Positions 18,290-26,780 of a stretch of DNA of 64,000 nucleotides are shown one piece after another (the stretch's first letter is position 1; every line of letters starts with the position of its first letter). The notes under the pieces are model-generated. The model saw only the letters and a list, made by a program, of their open reading frames with translations. It did not search any database and was not told where the DNA came from. Origin of the DNA: Vreelandella venusta (GTDB lineage Bacteria; Pseudomonadota; Gammaproteobacteria; Pseudomonadales; Halomonadaceae); assembly GCF_007989605.1 (NCBI RefSeq), contig NZ_BJUL01000001.1, forward strand, positions 406,518 through 470,517. The letters run 5' to 3'. A program made the translations under genes and the position numbers.

Positions 18290-21200
18290 TTATACGCGGC
18301 TTACTCTTACCGGAAGACCTTGGCGCACACTGGCGCCGCTAATCGGTTCAAGCCAGGTGCCGCCGACCTCTCGCGTAGGGTCTTGAAAGCCTAGGTCGTT
18401 GATGTTGATACCGGCGCGCATCCAGGGCATATCTGGCTGGGATTGACCGTCAATGATGTGTGGCGTGGCACCTAAGTCTTTATGCCCGTAGCCGTGCTCA
18501 ATGCCTAATGCACCTGGCACAACGCTTTCGCTCACCAGCGCAAGCCCCACTATGCTTCCGCCTGGGCTTTCAATGCGGATAGTGTCGCCATGCTGGATGC
18601 CGAAGCGCTCGGCATCTTGGCGGTGCATTTGTACCGGGTTATACGGCTTGATCATTCTTAGCCGCTCGTTACCAATGGCGTAAGAGTTCATCAGGTTGGA
18701 CTTGAACGAAAACGCCAGCAGCGGCCACTCTTCTTCTGAAAACACCTCACGCATGGGCTGCTTGTTGGCGAGCTGTGGCAACTTGTGACAGGGCACGCCG
18801 CTATTGGGTAACCCGTTAGTAGTATCAATGCTGGTGCCCACCGCTTCGTTATACACACATAGCGTTTTTTGCCACTGATGTTTCAGGTGCTCGCCGACAA
18901 AGTGTTCGCTTGCCTCTTCGAAACGCCCACCCCGAGCGTAAAGGTAGGCAACGCGGCCGCGCTCATCGGCTTTCAGTGTACGCTCGATTTTAGGCAGCAG
19001 CGGGGTAATGCCGCCATGAGTAATGTCCGCGGCGTTCGCTTCGGGCAGTGGTTCATCTTGAAAGGCAATATTGGCGGCCGCCCGTAGGTAATAGTCTTCA
19101 GCGCGGTTGAGCGGATGGAGATTGCCGTCGGCATCGGGAATGGCGTTGTCGCCGAAGCCTGGCAGTCCTAGCCGTTTAGCAACCGCGATAAAGAAGCTGT
19201 CCATAGAAACCGGCTCGCCTTCGGCGGTTTTTTGCTGGCGGGGCTCAACGACTGGCCAGCAAGCGGTGGAGAGTTTGCCCAGCGTGCCTTTCCAGGAGCC
19301 TGCAAAGCCCCAGACTTCGTACATCACCGAATCAGGCACAATGTAGTCGGCATAGCGATTGGTTTCATTGATAAACCCATCGATGGCAACAAAGAGGCCC
19401 AACCGTTTGGGGTCTTTCAGCTTATCGACAATTACTCCTTTCAGGCCCGCTTGACCATAAATTGGATTAGCCATACAGCCAATCACCGCTTTGATCGGGT
19501 AGGGGTAGCCATCCAGTGCGGAAGGTAAGTGCTCGGTGAGCGTTGGCGGTGCCAGTGAACGCCAGGGTGCCTTCGCGGGATAGGGGTTTTCGCCTGTCGC
19601 GAGCTTGCGCTGGTACTCCGATGATTTCTCATAGGGAAAACGTGAGCGGGAGAGGAACACGCCTTGGGGCCCGCGTTTGCCTGGGAAGTTGGCGAGGTCG
19701 TAGCGGGGGCCTTCGCCGGTGCCGTTATAGGTTCCACCGCCCACGGCGCTGCCACCTTTCATATTGTAGTTGCCAGCCAACAGGTTAAGCATTTGCACGC
19801 CAAACGCGGCGTAAAAGCCATTGCCTGACATCATGCCGCCGTGGCAGTTAACGGCGGCTTTCCTGCCATGGCTAGCATAACGTTGAGCCAGCTCGATGAT
19901 CGTTGTTTTGGCAATGCCGCAATGTTCAGCGTAGGTGTCTAGGTCGTACTGATTGGCGGATTCGCGCAGCAGCGCTAGGCTGGTTTTGACGGTGACGGTG
20001 GTGCCATCCGCCAGGGTGACTGGGCGTTCGGCAAACAGGTCGGCGGTCATTACCTGTTCGCTCAGTGCCAAGTCGCCCTCTGACACCACGACGGGGATGT
20101 CGGCATCGCTACCTGGCTCGGCAAAACCAAGGTCGCTGGCGCGCAAAAAGTAGCCTCGGCGCGGATGCTCGAAGGTATCAATCACTAAATGGGTGGCATT
20201 GGAGTGGGTGGTTTCCCCCGCTGCATCGGCGGCGGCTTGACCGGGTAGTTCAAGAAATTCCTTGGCATAACCGTCGTTATCCAGTAGCCACTGAATAATC
20301 GCCATGGCAAAGGCGCTATCGGTGCCAGGACGGATCGGCACCCAGCGGTTGTTGTCGGCGGCATGGGAAGTCGCAGCGTTCAACGCGGGGTCCACCACCA
20401 CATATTCCAGCGTGCCGGCGGCGCGTGCCTGTGCAAGCAAGCGGCCTTGGCGTTTAAATGGGTTACCTGCCTGGCTGGGGGCGCAGCCGATATACATGAT
20501 AAAGCGTGCGTTCTGGATATCTGGCTTTACGTGAGCGTTCGTGACGATGTTATTCATCACTGCTCCAGACCCCATGCGGAACGCTAGGCCACAGTAAGCG
20601 CCATGATGGCCATAGTTGCGGGTCGCAAAAGCGTTCAAGGTGAAGCGTTTAAGTAAATCCGAGCGTCCGTAGTCAGTGGCTTCCATGACCATCAACTGAT
20701 TAGCTTTTGGGCCGTACTCAGGGTTGTCGGGGTCAATCAGCGTATCGTGGTCGCGAATGTCACGCAGGCCGTCTACCTTTCCTTCACCGAACAGATCGCC
20801 TCCTTCGCAAATTTCCTCGATAAGTTGCTCAAACGATATTTTTTGCCACTCGCGACTGCCTCGTTCACCGACCCGTTTAAGGCAGTGATCAATACGGAAC
20901 GGGTTGGTGATCTGGCTCATCATTGCGTTGCCACGGGCGCACGCGGTGGAGCGGTTAACTTGCCCGTGTTCTTGGTAAGCACTCACGCTGCGCAATGCAT
21001 CCTCCACCGGTGTGCGCATTGGCAAATGGTCATCGGCAGAAAGCGGATGATAGGGGTTGCCAGCTACTCGTAGCACTTCGCCGCGCGTGTCATCGACTCG
21101 CACGCGCACTCCACACTGGGTGGTGCAGCCGTAGCAAATAGTAAAAGCCACCCGTTGATCGGGGGTGAGCGTTAGTTCGCCGGTCGCTAAATCGACACGA

Positions 21201-21385
21201 TATTCAGGCATCAGCGAATTGCCATGAATATTATGCTGCGGTTTTTCACCTGCGCTGCCGGTAATGCCTTTGGCCATTTTAGCCAGCGGGTCGGCGTAGC
21301 CCACGGCAAAGGTAGCGGCACCGCCAGCGGCAGCGGCACCTTTTAGAAAGCGACGGCGTGAGGGATCTTGAGCGGACTTAGCCAT
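18290..21385 (-). CDS. ttrA: TtrA-like molybdopterin oxidoreductase catalytic subunit
   Basis: 1031 residues from the ATG at 21385 (AGGAG nine bases upstream), the usual length of tetrathionate reductase subunit A. A Tat signal, SRRRFLKGAAAAGGAATFAVG, occupies residues 10-30. A [4Fe-4S] site follows: CYGCTTQC, then a distant fourth Cys in STACARGNAM. The HGAYCGLAFR stretch puts a Cys at the expected molybdenum-ligand position, as in the tetrathionate, arsenate and polysulfide reductase branch. The C-terminal molybdopterin-binding domain includes GIEHGYGHKDLG. It should act in the periplasm, held to the membrane by the NrfD-type partner. The substrate could also be arsenate, thiosulfate or another sulfur oxyanion; gene order B-C-A and NPYHPLS-type motifs favour TtrA. 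Confidence 0.7.
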   Translation of the reverse strand: MAKSAQDPSRRRFLKGAAAAGGAATFAVGYADPLAKMAKGITGSAGEKPQHNIHGNSLMPEYRVDLATGELTLTPDQRVAFTICYGCTTQCGVRVRVDDTRGEVLRVAGNPYHPLSADDHLPMRTPVEDALRSVSAYQEHGQVNRSTACARGNAMMSQITNPFRIDHCLKRVGERGSREWQKISFEQLIEEICEGGDLFGEGKVDGLRDIRDHDTLIDPDNPEYGPKANQLMVMEATDYGRSDLLKRFTLNAFATRNYGHHGAYCGLAFRMGSGAVMNNIVTNAHVKPDIQNARFIMYIGCAPSQAGNPFKRQGRLLAQARAAGTLEYVVVDPALNAATSHAADNNRWVPIRPGTDSAFAMAIIQWLLDNDGYAKEFLELPGQAAADAAGETTHSNATHLVIDTFEHPRRGYFLRASDLGFAEPGSDADIPVVVSEGDLALSEQVMTADLFAERPVTLADGTTVTVKTSLALLRESANQYDLDTYAEHCGIAKTTIIELAQRYASHGRKAAVNCHGGMMSGNGFYAAFGVQMLNLLAGNYNMKGGSAVGGGTYNGTGEGPRYDLANFPGKRGPQGVFLSRSRFPYEKSSEYQRKLATGENPYPAKAPWRSLAPPTLTEHLPSALDGYPYPIKAVIGCMANPIYGQAGLKGVIVDKLKDPKRLGLFVAIDGFINETNRYADYIVPDSVMYEVWGFAGSWKGTLGKLSTACWPVVEPRQQKTAEGEPVSMDSFFIAVAKRLGLPGFGDNAIPDADGNLHPLNRAEDYYLRAAANIAFQDEPLPEANAADITHGGITPLLPKIERTLKADERGRVAYLYARGGRFEEASEHFVGEHLKHQWQKTLCVYNEAVGTSIDTTNGLPNSGVPCHKLPQLANKQPMREVFSEEEWPLLAFSFKSNLMNSYAIGNERLRMIKPYNPVQMHRQDAERFGIQHGDTIRIESPGGSIVGLALVSESVVPGALGIEHGYGHKDLGATPHIIDGQSQPDMPWMRAGININDLGFQDPTREVGGTWLEPISGASVRQGLPVRVSRV

Positions 21386-22565
21386 GACTAGGCGCTCCTT
21401 TGTTAGCAGTGAGTGGGGCGCGAGATGCATCTTGGGCGTTACCTGGTAGCTGGCTACCTTGTTGAGCCTGTCGCCATGGAATAAATAGCTCGATCAATAA
21501 AATGGCTGCCAGCCAAAGCCCGAAAGTGCCGACAATGCCTAAAATGCCGGAAGAGCCAGCAGGGATACCGTAGTGATGGAAACCTGCGCTGTTACGAGCC
21601 ACATGTTGAACATCCATCAGCACTACCCAGCGGAACATCCAGCCCATGTGGATAGCCACTAGCCCTAGCAACCATGCCCAGGCAAACAGTGCTGGCTGGC
21701 GCTGAGCCGAACGCGTTAACAGAAATACCACGCTGGCAAATAGGGCTACGCCGGTAAGGCCACCCCAAAGTGCGGTGTTGCGCCAAGAGGGGCTGAAACG
21801 GACAGACTCCAGTGCCGCCGCCACTGAGCCAACGTGGGCATTCAAGCCGTCTAACAGCCAGCTGAGCGCGATAAGTCCCGCTAGCGCACAGAATACTAGC
21901 AAGACATAAAGTATCTGCCGGGTAACGGCGGGCGCGCAGAGTCCGCTCACGCGGTTGAGAACCAGTATTAACCCCGCGGCGGCAATAAATCCGCTCGCTA
22001 CCAGCATGGGCGGTAGCCAAATGGTGTTCCATAACGGGCGGGCTTTGACGATAGCTAACTCCGCTCCGGTGTAGAGCATAATGCCGCTTGAGAGTACCAG
22101 GGCGGCTAATCCCACCAGAGCCACCAGCGCTTTGGGTGTCGCACCACTGCCCATGCTCAGCCACTTGGCGATCAACCCGCTCAGCCCCGCTGCCTGTTGC
22201 CGGGCCTGCAGCGCGGGTCGCCAAGCCAGCCAGGCGAAGCCTAAAACGCTGGCCAGATACAGCGGCAGCACCACACTGCCAATCGACATCCACGAATGCG
22301 TATTGGCGTAGGCGTAGAAATGCCAAAAGCGCAGTGGCTGATGTAGATCTGCCAATAAGGCCACCGGCGCGACTAACGTTGTGCTGACGCAGGCGATCAT
22401 TGCCAGACGTGCTGTAGGCAACCAGGATTGCTTGCCAAACACCAGTGCGGGCGCTGCCAGCCAAAGGCAGGCGTAGGAGACCGCAATCATAAAAAAGTAC
22501 TGCACTGCCCAGGGATACCAGGCGATGTCATAGCGTGGGGCGAGTAGTTCAATGGTGGAATTCAT
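21378..22565 (-). CDS. ttrC: TtrC-like NrfD-family membrane subunit
   Basis: 395 residues from the ATG at 22565, with GGAG seven bases upstream; a longer in-frame start at 22601 lies inside the preceding gene. About nine membrane segments. The N-terminal WYPWAVQYFFMIAVSYACLWLAA and the ADLHQPLRFWHFYAYANTHSWMSIGS segment are typical of NrfD/PsrC quinol-interacting subunits. It should anchor the exported Fe-S and molybdenum subunits and take electrons from menaquinol or ubiquinol. Its 3' end overlaps the ttrA-like start by 8 bp and its start overlaps the end of the Fe-S gene, so the three genes form a tight operon. Confidence 0.75.
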   Translation of the reverse strand: MNSTIELLAPRYDIAWYPWAVQYFFMIAVSYACLWLAAPALVFGKQSWLPTARLAMIACVSTTLVAPVALLADLHQPLRFWHFYAYANTHSWMSIGSVVLPLYLASVLGFAWLAWRPALQARQQAAGLSGLIAKWLSMGSGATPKALVALVGLAALVLSSGIMLYTGAELAIVKARPLWNTIWLPPMLVASGFIAAAGLILVLNRVSGLCAPAVTRQILYVLLVFCALAGLIALSWLLDGLNAHVGSVAAALESVRFSPSWRNTALWGGLTGVALFASVVFLLTRSAQRQPALFAWAWLLGLVAIHMGWMFRWVVLMDVQHVARNSAGFHHYGIPAGSSGILGIVGTFGLWLAAILLIELFIPWRQAQQGSQLPGNAQDASRAPLTANKGAPSHG

Positions 22566-23325
22566 AGCCCATCTCCTGGCCGTGTGGGTCGAGCACTTCA
22601 AGCGCCACGGGTTCTGCCACGGGGCGCGTAGTGAATCGTTCGTCCATACCTAAATAGAACACTTGGGGAAGGGTGTTTTTTTCTGGCTGAAGCACCATGA
22701 GCGCGTCGCGATGCTCGTTGATCAGACGGCTGATTTGGCTGTCTGGATTGCGCATATCGCCAATAATGCGGGCACCACCCACACAGCTTTCAACGCAGGC
22801 AGGCAGTAGCCCCGCTTCTAAACGGTGAGCACAGAAGGTGCATTTGTCGGCAGTTTGAGTGCGTTCGTTAATAAAACGGGCATCGTAGGGGCAGGCGTTG
22901 ACGCAGTAAGCACAGCCGACGCAGCGGTCACTATCGACGACAACGATGCCATCCTGCTGTTGATAGGTCGCCTCAACGGGACAAACCGGCACACAGGGCG
23001 GATTTTCGCAGTGGTTGCATAGCCGCGGCAGCATAAACGTTGCCAGTTCACCACTTTCTTGGTGTTGCACTTCGTATTGAGAGACAGTGGTTCGAAACTG
23101 GCCAAGCGGTGCAGCATTCTCGATATGGCACGACACCGTGCAGGCTTGGCAGCCGATGCATTGGCGAAGGTCGATTAGCATGCCGTAGCGTTTGCTAGGG
23201 TCGCCCTCGCGGCGGGCAGGCTGCTGATTAATGCCAGCTTGAGCAAGACTGGATAGCGGCACTAGCGCCGCGCCCGCGCTTAGTCGGGCCAATTGGCCTA
23301 GCAACGACCGACGAACGGCGTCCAT
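22549..23325 (-). CDS. ttrB: TtrB-like four-cluster ferredoxin subunit
   Basis: 258 residues, starting four bases after AGGAGG. A signal with a weak twin-arginine motif (VRRSLLGQLARLSAGAALV) implies export with the catalytic subunit. Sixteen Cys in four groups supply four [4Fe-4S] clusters: CIGCQACTVSC (about 58-68), CNHCENPPCVPVC (about 103-115), CVGCAYCVNACPYDARF (about 136-147) and CTFCAHRLEAGLLPACVESC (about 162-181). It passes electrons from the NrfD-type subunit to the molybdenum subunit. First gene of the operon, with an FNR-type box and likely promoter about 70-115 bp upstream. Order B-C-A is that of the Salmonella ttr operon, but ttrSR are absent here. Confidence 0.75.
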   Translation of the reverse strand: MDAVRRSLLGQLARLSAGAALVPLSSLAQAGINQQPARREGDPSKRYGMLIDLRQCIGCQACTVSCHIENAAPLGQFRTTVSQYEVQHQESGELATFMLPRLCNHCENPPCVPVCPVEATYQQQDGIVVVDSDRCVGCAYCVNACPYDARFINERTQTADKCTFCAHRLEAGLLPACVESCVGGARIIGDMRNPDSQISRLINEHRDALMVLQPEKNTLPQVFYLGMDERFTTRPVAEPVALEVLDPHGQEMGYEFHH

Positions 23326-23401
23326 AACGCCTCCTTAGCTGATAAAGATGTTGCTGATAGAAACAAGCCGTTGTTTCACAGCGAGTGATCTGGATACGCT
23401 A

Positions 23402-23442
23402 AGGTTACGCCTTTGGTATTATAAAAAATTGATACGTGTCAA
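23402..23442 (-). promoter_or_regulatory. FNR/ANR-type box and promoter of the ttrBCA-like operon
   Basis: TTGAT-ACGT-GTCAA (23429-23442) matches the TTGAT-N4-ATCAA FNR consensus except for one base. On the minus strand a weak -10, TAACCT (23402-23407), would place the start near 23395 and the box about 40 bp upstream, the class II activation position. An alternative -10, TATAAT (23418-23423), is nearer the box. Anaerobic control fits the respiratory function. Confidence 0.55.
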
Positions 23443-23496
23443 TGGGTTAGCGAGAGTTTCTTAATGCTCCCTTAATCCTGGAACGCTAATTAGCTG

Positions 23497-23537
23497 TTTT
23501 GAAACAAAAACAGGCCTGCCCAGCGGGCAAGCCTGTT
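23497..23537 (-). terminator. Rho-independent terminator of the small HTH gene
   Basis: Stem AACAGGC-C-TGCCC / GGGCA-A-GCCTGTT (23509-23537). On the minus strand it is followed by TTTTTGTTTC, so it ends transcription of the HTH gene whose stop is at 23582. Confidence 0.7.
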
Positions 23538-23581
23538 AGCAAACAAAGGGGATGAATGATTACGTTAGGTAGCAACTATTG

Positions 23582-23854
23582 CTATGGCGTCTCCAGCTCT
23601 AACGTGCGACGCAAGACATTGAGTTCATCAATATCTAGGTGCTCTAGCCTTCCGGCGAGCAGGTCGCTGATCTTTTGTACTGGAAGCCCCGCCCGGCGGG
23701 CTATTTCGCGGCTTCCCAGATCTGATACGGCGATCAGGCGGGTAATGATACGCATAAGGCGCGTACGTTTTTCTAAATCCCTGACATCGAGGTCAGGGCT
23801 GCTTCGCGGAGGATCTAGCGTTTCTGCGTGAGCAGTTGAGTATGCCGTACTCAT
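23582..23854 (-). CDS. Small XRE-like helix-turn-helix protein
   Basis: 90 residues. After a 25-residue variable N-terminus comes a charged helix (VRDLEKRTRLMRIITRLIAV). An HTH follows: SREIARRAGLPVQKISDLLAGRLEHLDIDEL, with the recognition helix about residues 57-68. This resembles HigA/YgiT-style or phage-type XRE domains of the kind that control small operons. There is no toxin gene next to it, and it is flanked by the ttr-like operon and purEK, so its target is unknown. It has its own terminator. Start at ATG 23854 is the only good one; GGAG lies four bases upstream. Confidence 0.7.
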   Translation of the reverse strand: MSTAYSTAHAETLDPPRSSPDLDVRDLEKRTRLMRIITRLIAVSDLGSREIARRAGLPVQKISDLLAGRLEHLDIDELNVLRRTLELETP

Positions 23855-24072
23855 GGGACTCCATCAGTCTGAAATGACAAACACACAATGCCGCCAAGTC
23901 GCGCGCTTTTCAATGCTACTTTGATTAAAATTTCGATCTATTTACAAACGCGCTCTAAGCGACTAGCTCTGGTAGACTATGCGCCTTCTAATTTCCTGGT
24001 GAGCCGCTTGCGGCACACGGCACATTAAACGCTTGATTGCTTTAGTAGGCCCTTTGGCCGAGGAGTTTTTGC

Positions 24073-24585
24073 ATGTCGAACAGCGCACCCAAAGTGGGCG
24101 TGATCATGGGGTCGAAATCTGATTGGCCCGTCATGGAACACGCGGTGGCGATGTTAGAGCGGCTGGGCGTCCCTTATGAGACCCGCGTCGTCTCCGCTCA
24201 TCGTACCCCTGACTTGTTGTTTGACTATGCTAAAAGTGCCGCTGAACGTGGCTTGCAAGTAATTGTGGCGGGAGCGGGCGGTGCTGCCCATTTGCCCGGC
24301 ATGGTGGCTTCCCAAACGGCGTTGCCAGTGCTGGGCGTGCCAGTGGAATCCAAAGCGCTTAAAGGCTTGGATTCATTGCTTTCAATTGCGCAGATGCCCG
24401 GTGGCATCGCTGTTGGCACACTGGCGATTGGTAAAGCAGGCGCGACCAATGCAGGCTTGTTGGCAGCACAGATTGTCGGTTTGCATGACACCAGCGTGCG
24501 TGAAGCGGTTGAGGCTTTCCGCGCTGAGCAAACCCAAATGGTGCTGGATAACCCAGACCCTCGCCCCGATGCGGAAGCGAATTAA
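24073..24585 (+). CDS. purE: N5-carboxyaminoimidazole ribonucleotide mutase (PurE)
   Basis: 170 residues. Moves the carboxyl group of N5-CAIR to give CAIR in de novo purine synthesis; the protein is an octamer in E. coli. Signatures: [16 protein letters not shown] (phosphate loop), SAHRTPD (active-site His), [14 protein letters not shown] and [24 protein letters not shown] lies seven bases before the ATG. purK follows after 12 bp, forming the classic purEK operon. Intact and typical in length. Confidence 0.96.
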   Translation: MSNSAPKVGVIMGSKSDWPVMEHAVAMLERLGVPYETRVVSAHRTPDLLFDYAKSAAERGLQVIVAGAGGAAHLPGMVASQTALPVLGVPVESKALKGLDSLLSIAQMPGGIAVGTLAIGKAGATNAGLLAAQIVGLHDTSVREAVEAFRAEQTQMVLDNPDPRPDAEAN

Positions 24586-24597
24586 GGAATCCTGGCC

Positions 24598-25791
24598 ATG
24601 AATTCTGGTATCTCGAAAAGCTCTGGTAGTTCGAAAAGTGCTGGTAGTTCGAAAAGCGCTGGCATCGCTAAGAACATTGGTGTGCTCGGTGCAGGCCAGC
24701 TTGGTCGTATGCTGGCATTGGCTGGCTATCCGCTAGGTAACCGCTTCACCTTTTTAGACACGACCGGCAACCCGAGTGCGGGCATTGGCGACGTTGTTAT
24801 CGATCCCAATAACCAGCATTTGGCAGAGTTTCTCGATAAGGTCGATGTAGTAACCTATGAGTTTGAGCATCTGCCCGTAGCGCTGGTTGAGCAAATTGAA
24901 CAGCACAAACCCGTTTACCCAGGAAGCCGGGCGATTGCCGTTTGCCAAAACCGTGTTGAAGAGAAAGCTCTATTTGATCGCTTGGGTATTCCGACACCTG
25001 CCTACCGCGTCGTTGAAAGTGCCGAACAGCTTGAAGCGGCAGCCAATGAGCTGGGCTGCCCGGTGGTCGCCAAATCAGTGACAGAGGGGTATGACGGTAA
25101 AGGGCAAGCGGTGCTGAAAGCGCCGGAGCAGGCTGAAGAGGCATGGAAGAGCATTGGTCATCGCCAACTGATCGTAGAAGCGTTTGTTGATTTTGTACGG
25201 GAAGTCTCGATGATTGCCGTGCGCGGTCGTGATGGGGATGTGGTGTTTTATCCCATGGCGGAAAATCAACATGTAGATGGCATTTTGCGCTATTCCGTTG
25301 CGCCGCTGCCGGATTTAGCTACCAGCGTTCAAGAGACAGCCGATAGCTACATTCGCATGCTGTTGGATGAGCTGGATTACGTGGGCGTTATGGCGTTGGA
25401 ACTGTTCCAAACGCGTGATGGCAGCCTATTGGCTAATGAGATGGCTCCACGCGTGCATAATTCTGGCCATTGGACCATGGATGGTGCGGTCACTAGCCAG
25501 TTTGAAAACCATCTGCGCGCTGTGCAGGGCCTACCGCTCGGCAGCACCCAGGCTATTGCGCCTACTTGCATGGTGAATGTCATTGGCCAGGAAGGTGACA
25601 ATGCCGCGCTGCTGGCGATTGGCAATACTCATCTGCATCGCTATGACAAGGAAGAGCGGGCAGGGCGCAAGCTGGCACATGTCAATGTCGTCGCTGACAC
25701 GCATGCCGAGCTGCTTGAAAAAGTGCGTGCTTGTCAGGCATTGCTTCCTGATGCACCGCCGGTGGCGTGGAGTTTCGAACGCTCACTGTAA
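24598..25791 (+). CDS. purK: N5-carboxyaminoimidazole ribonucleotide synthase (PurK)
   Basis: 397 residues. An ATP-grasp enzyme that makes N5-CAIR from AIR, bicarbonate and ATP, feeding PurE. The Rossmann start IGVLGAGQLGRMLALAG begins only at about residue 27. ATP-grasp elements include VAKSVTEGYDGKGQAV, the VREVSMIAVRG segment, and the metal-binding ELFQTRDGSLLANEMAPRVHNSGHWT. The first about 24 residues are an unusual extension made of SSKSAG-type repeats that the family normally lacks. An ATG-less internal start would be needed to avoid it, so it is probably translated. Second gene of purEK; a hairpin follows. Confidence 0.95.
   Translation: MNSGISKSSGSSKSAGSSKSAGIAKNIGVLGAGQLGRMLALAGYPLGNRFTFLDTTGNPSAGIGDVVIDPNNQHLAEFLDKVDVVTYEFEHLPVALVEQIEQHKPVYPGSRAIAVCQNRVEEKALFDRLGIPTPAYRVVESAEQLEAAANELGCPVVAKSVTEGYDGKGQAVLKAPEQAEEAWKSIGHRQLIVEAFVDFVREVSMIAVRGRDGDVVFYPMAENQHVDGILRYSVAPLPDLATSVQETADSYIRMLLDELDYVGVMALELFQTRDGSLLANEMAPRVHNSGHWTMDGAVTSQFENHLRAVQGLPLGSTQAIAPTCMVNVIGQEGDNAALLAIGNTHLHRYDKEERAGRKLAHVNVVADTHAELLEKVRACQALLPDAPPVAWSFERSL
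24606..24666 (+). repeat. 18-bp tandem repeat at the purK 5' end
   Basis: Three imperfect copies of an 18-bp unit (core TCGAAAAGYGCTGGTAGT) encode SKS(S/A)G-(S/I) hexapeptides before the PurK fold. Copy-number change would stay in frame. Confidence 0.6.
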
Positions 25792-25810
25792 CGTTGATGG
25801 ATTATCACTA

Positions 25811-25837
25811 CGAAGCCGCCTGATTAGGGCGGCTTCG
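25811..25837. terminator. Bidirectional terminator-like hairpin between purK and traX-like gene
   Basis: Perfect 10-bp stem CGAAGCCGCC (25811-25820) / GGCGGCTTCG (25828-25837) with a 7-nt loop, between convergent genes. T-runs are weak on both sides. Confidence 0.6.
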
Positions 25838-25844
25838 TCGTTAA

Positions 25845-26663
25845 TTACCCCGCCAGTTGGCCGCTAAGCAATAGCCATAGCGCAATTAAAGCAAAGTGTC
25901 CTGGATACCAAGCAAGCCATAGACGGCGTGGCATGGCCAGGGCTACGGGGGGGACGCGTTGGGCAGCGCCCGCTGCTAGCATCAATATCACCATGCAGGT
26001 GCCAACGGTAAACGACTTTGCCATGTCTGAGGCATTCATTTGACCGGCTATCCAAAGTGCGGGAAATGCGGCTAAACCTGCCCACAAGCGCGATTTTAGC
26101 GCGTCGCGGGTTTCGTTAAGCGCCTGCATGGCAAACATTAATAGCGGAATCAGTAGCAAACCGTTATGGCCGTACTCCACCCAGAAGCCCAACAAATACC
26201 AAACGGTGACGCCTACCGCTGCTCCAAGCATTAGCCAAGCTAATCCTAGCGTCTGCTGTTGATAGTGCTGCCAACCTTGGCGAACCAGTGCGCCCAGCGC
26301 TAAGCCACAGGCAAGCGTGAAGCAGACATTAAGAATAAAATCGTCAGACGCGCGTGGCATTAGCATATAAGGCAACTGAGCCACTAAACCAATGACCAGT
26401 ATGCGGCGTGAGTAGCGTAGTGGGTTACGGGTATTGAACAGCCCGTGCCAGGCAACCATTGCCGCAAACAGAGGAAAGGCGATACGGCCAATGGACGAGC
26501 CTGCCCAGCTTAAGTCCCAGTCACCCGGTAGCACATAGCGAGTAAGGTGATCTACGGTCATGGTGAATAGCGCCAGCCATTGACCCCAGGCGGTCCAATG
26601 AGACGAGGGGCGCGCATCGTAAGCCGCCTCGGCGGAGACGTTTGCAGTGGTTTGTTCAGCCAT
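25845..26663 (-). CDS. TraX family membrane protein
   Basis: 272 residues, about eight membrane segments. The segment LALFTMTVDHLTRYVLPGD followed by SSIGRIAFPLFAAMVAWHGLFNTRNPLRYSRRILVIGLVAQLPYM is the TraX signature, named after the F-plasmid protein that acetylates pilin. Chromosomal members are common in proteobacteria and have no known conjugation role; an acyltransferase-like function is possible. No transfer genes are nearby. AAGGAAG precedes the ATG. A run of three 12-bp repeats lies about 70 bp upstream. Confidence 0.8.
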   Translation of the reverse strand: MAEQTTANVSAEAAYDARPSSHWTAWGQWLALFTMTVDHLTRYVLPGDWDLSWAGSSIGRIAFPLFAAMVAWHGLFNTRNPLRYSRRILVIGLVAQLPYMLMPRASDDFILNVCFTLACGLALGALVRQGWQHYQQQTLGLAWLMLGAAVGVTVWYLLGFWVEYGHNGLLLIPLLMFAMQALNETRDALKSRLWAGLAAFPALWIAGQMNASDMAKSFTVGTCMVILMLAAGAAQRVPPVALAMPRRLWLAWYPGHFALIALWLLLSGQLAG

Positions 26664-26729
26664 TAGACTTCCTTGTGAGTTTCCTTACTGGATTACAGAC
26701 TCGATTTGACTGAGCAAGTTCGGTACAGG

Positions 26730-26765
26730 TTTAAGTGCTAGTTTAAGTACTAGTTTAAGTGCTAG
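26730..26765. repeat. Three tandem 12-bp repeats upstream of the traX-like gene
   Basis: TTTAAGTGCTAG (26730-26741), TTTAAGTACTAG (26742-26753) and TTTAAGTGCTAG (26754-26765), head to tail. They lie between the divergently placed traX-like start and the 3' end of the next gene. Spacing near one helical turn suggests protein binding; slippage is also possible. Confidence 0.75.
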
Positions 26766-26780
26766 GGGTGACAGAGCTTT

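Noticed and set aside
18290..21385. Respiratory arsenate reductase (ArrA) or sulfite dehydrogenase (SoeA)
   Set aside because: ArrA lacks the NrfD-type partner order seen here and SoeA has no Tat signal; B-C-A order with Tat signals favours TtrA, though the substrate is unproven.
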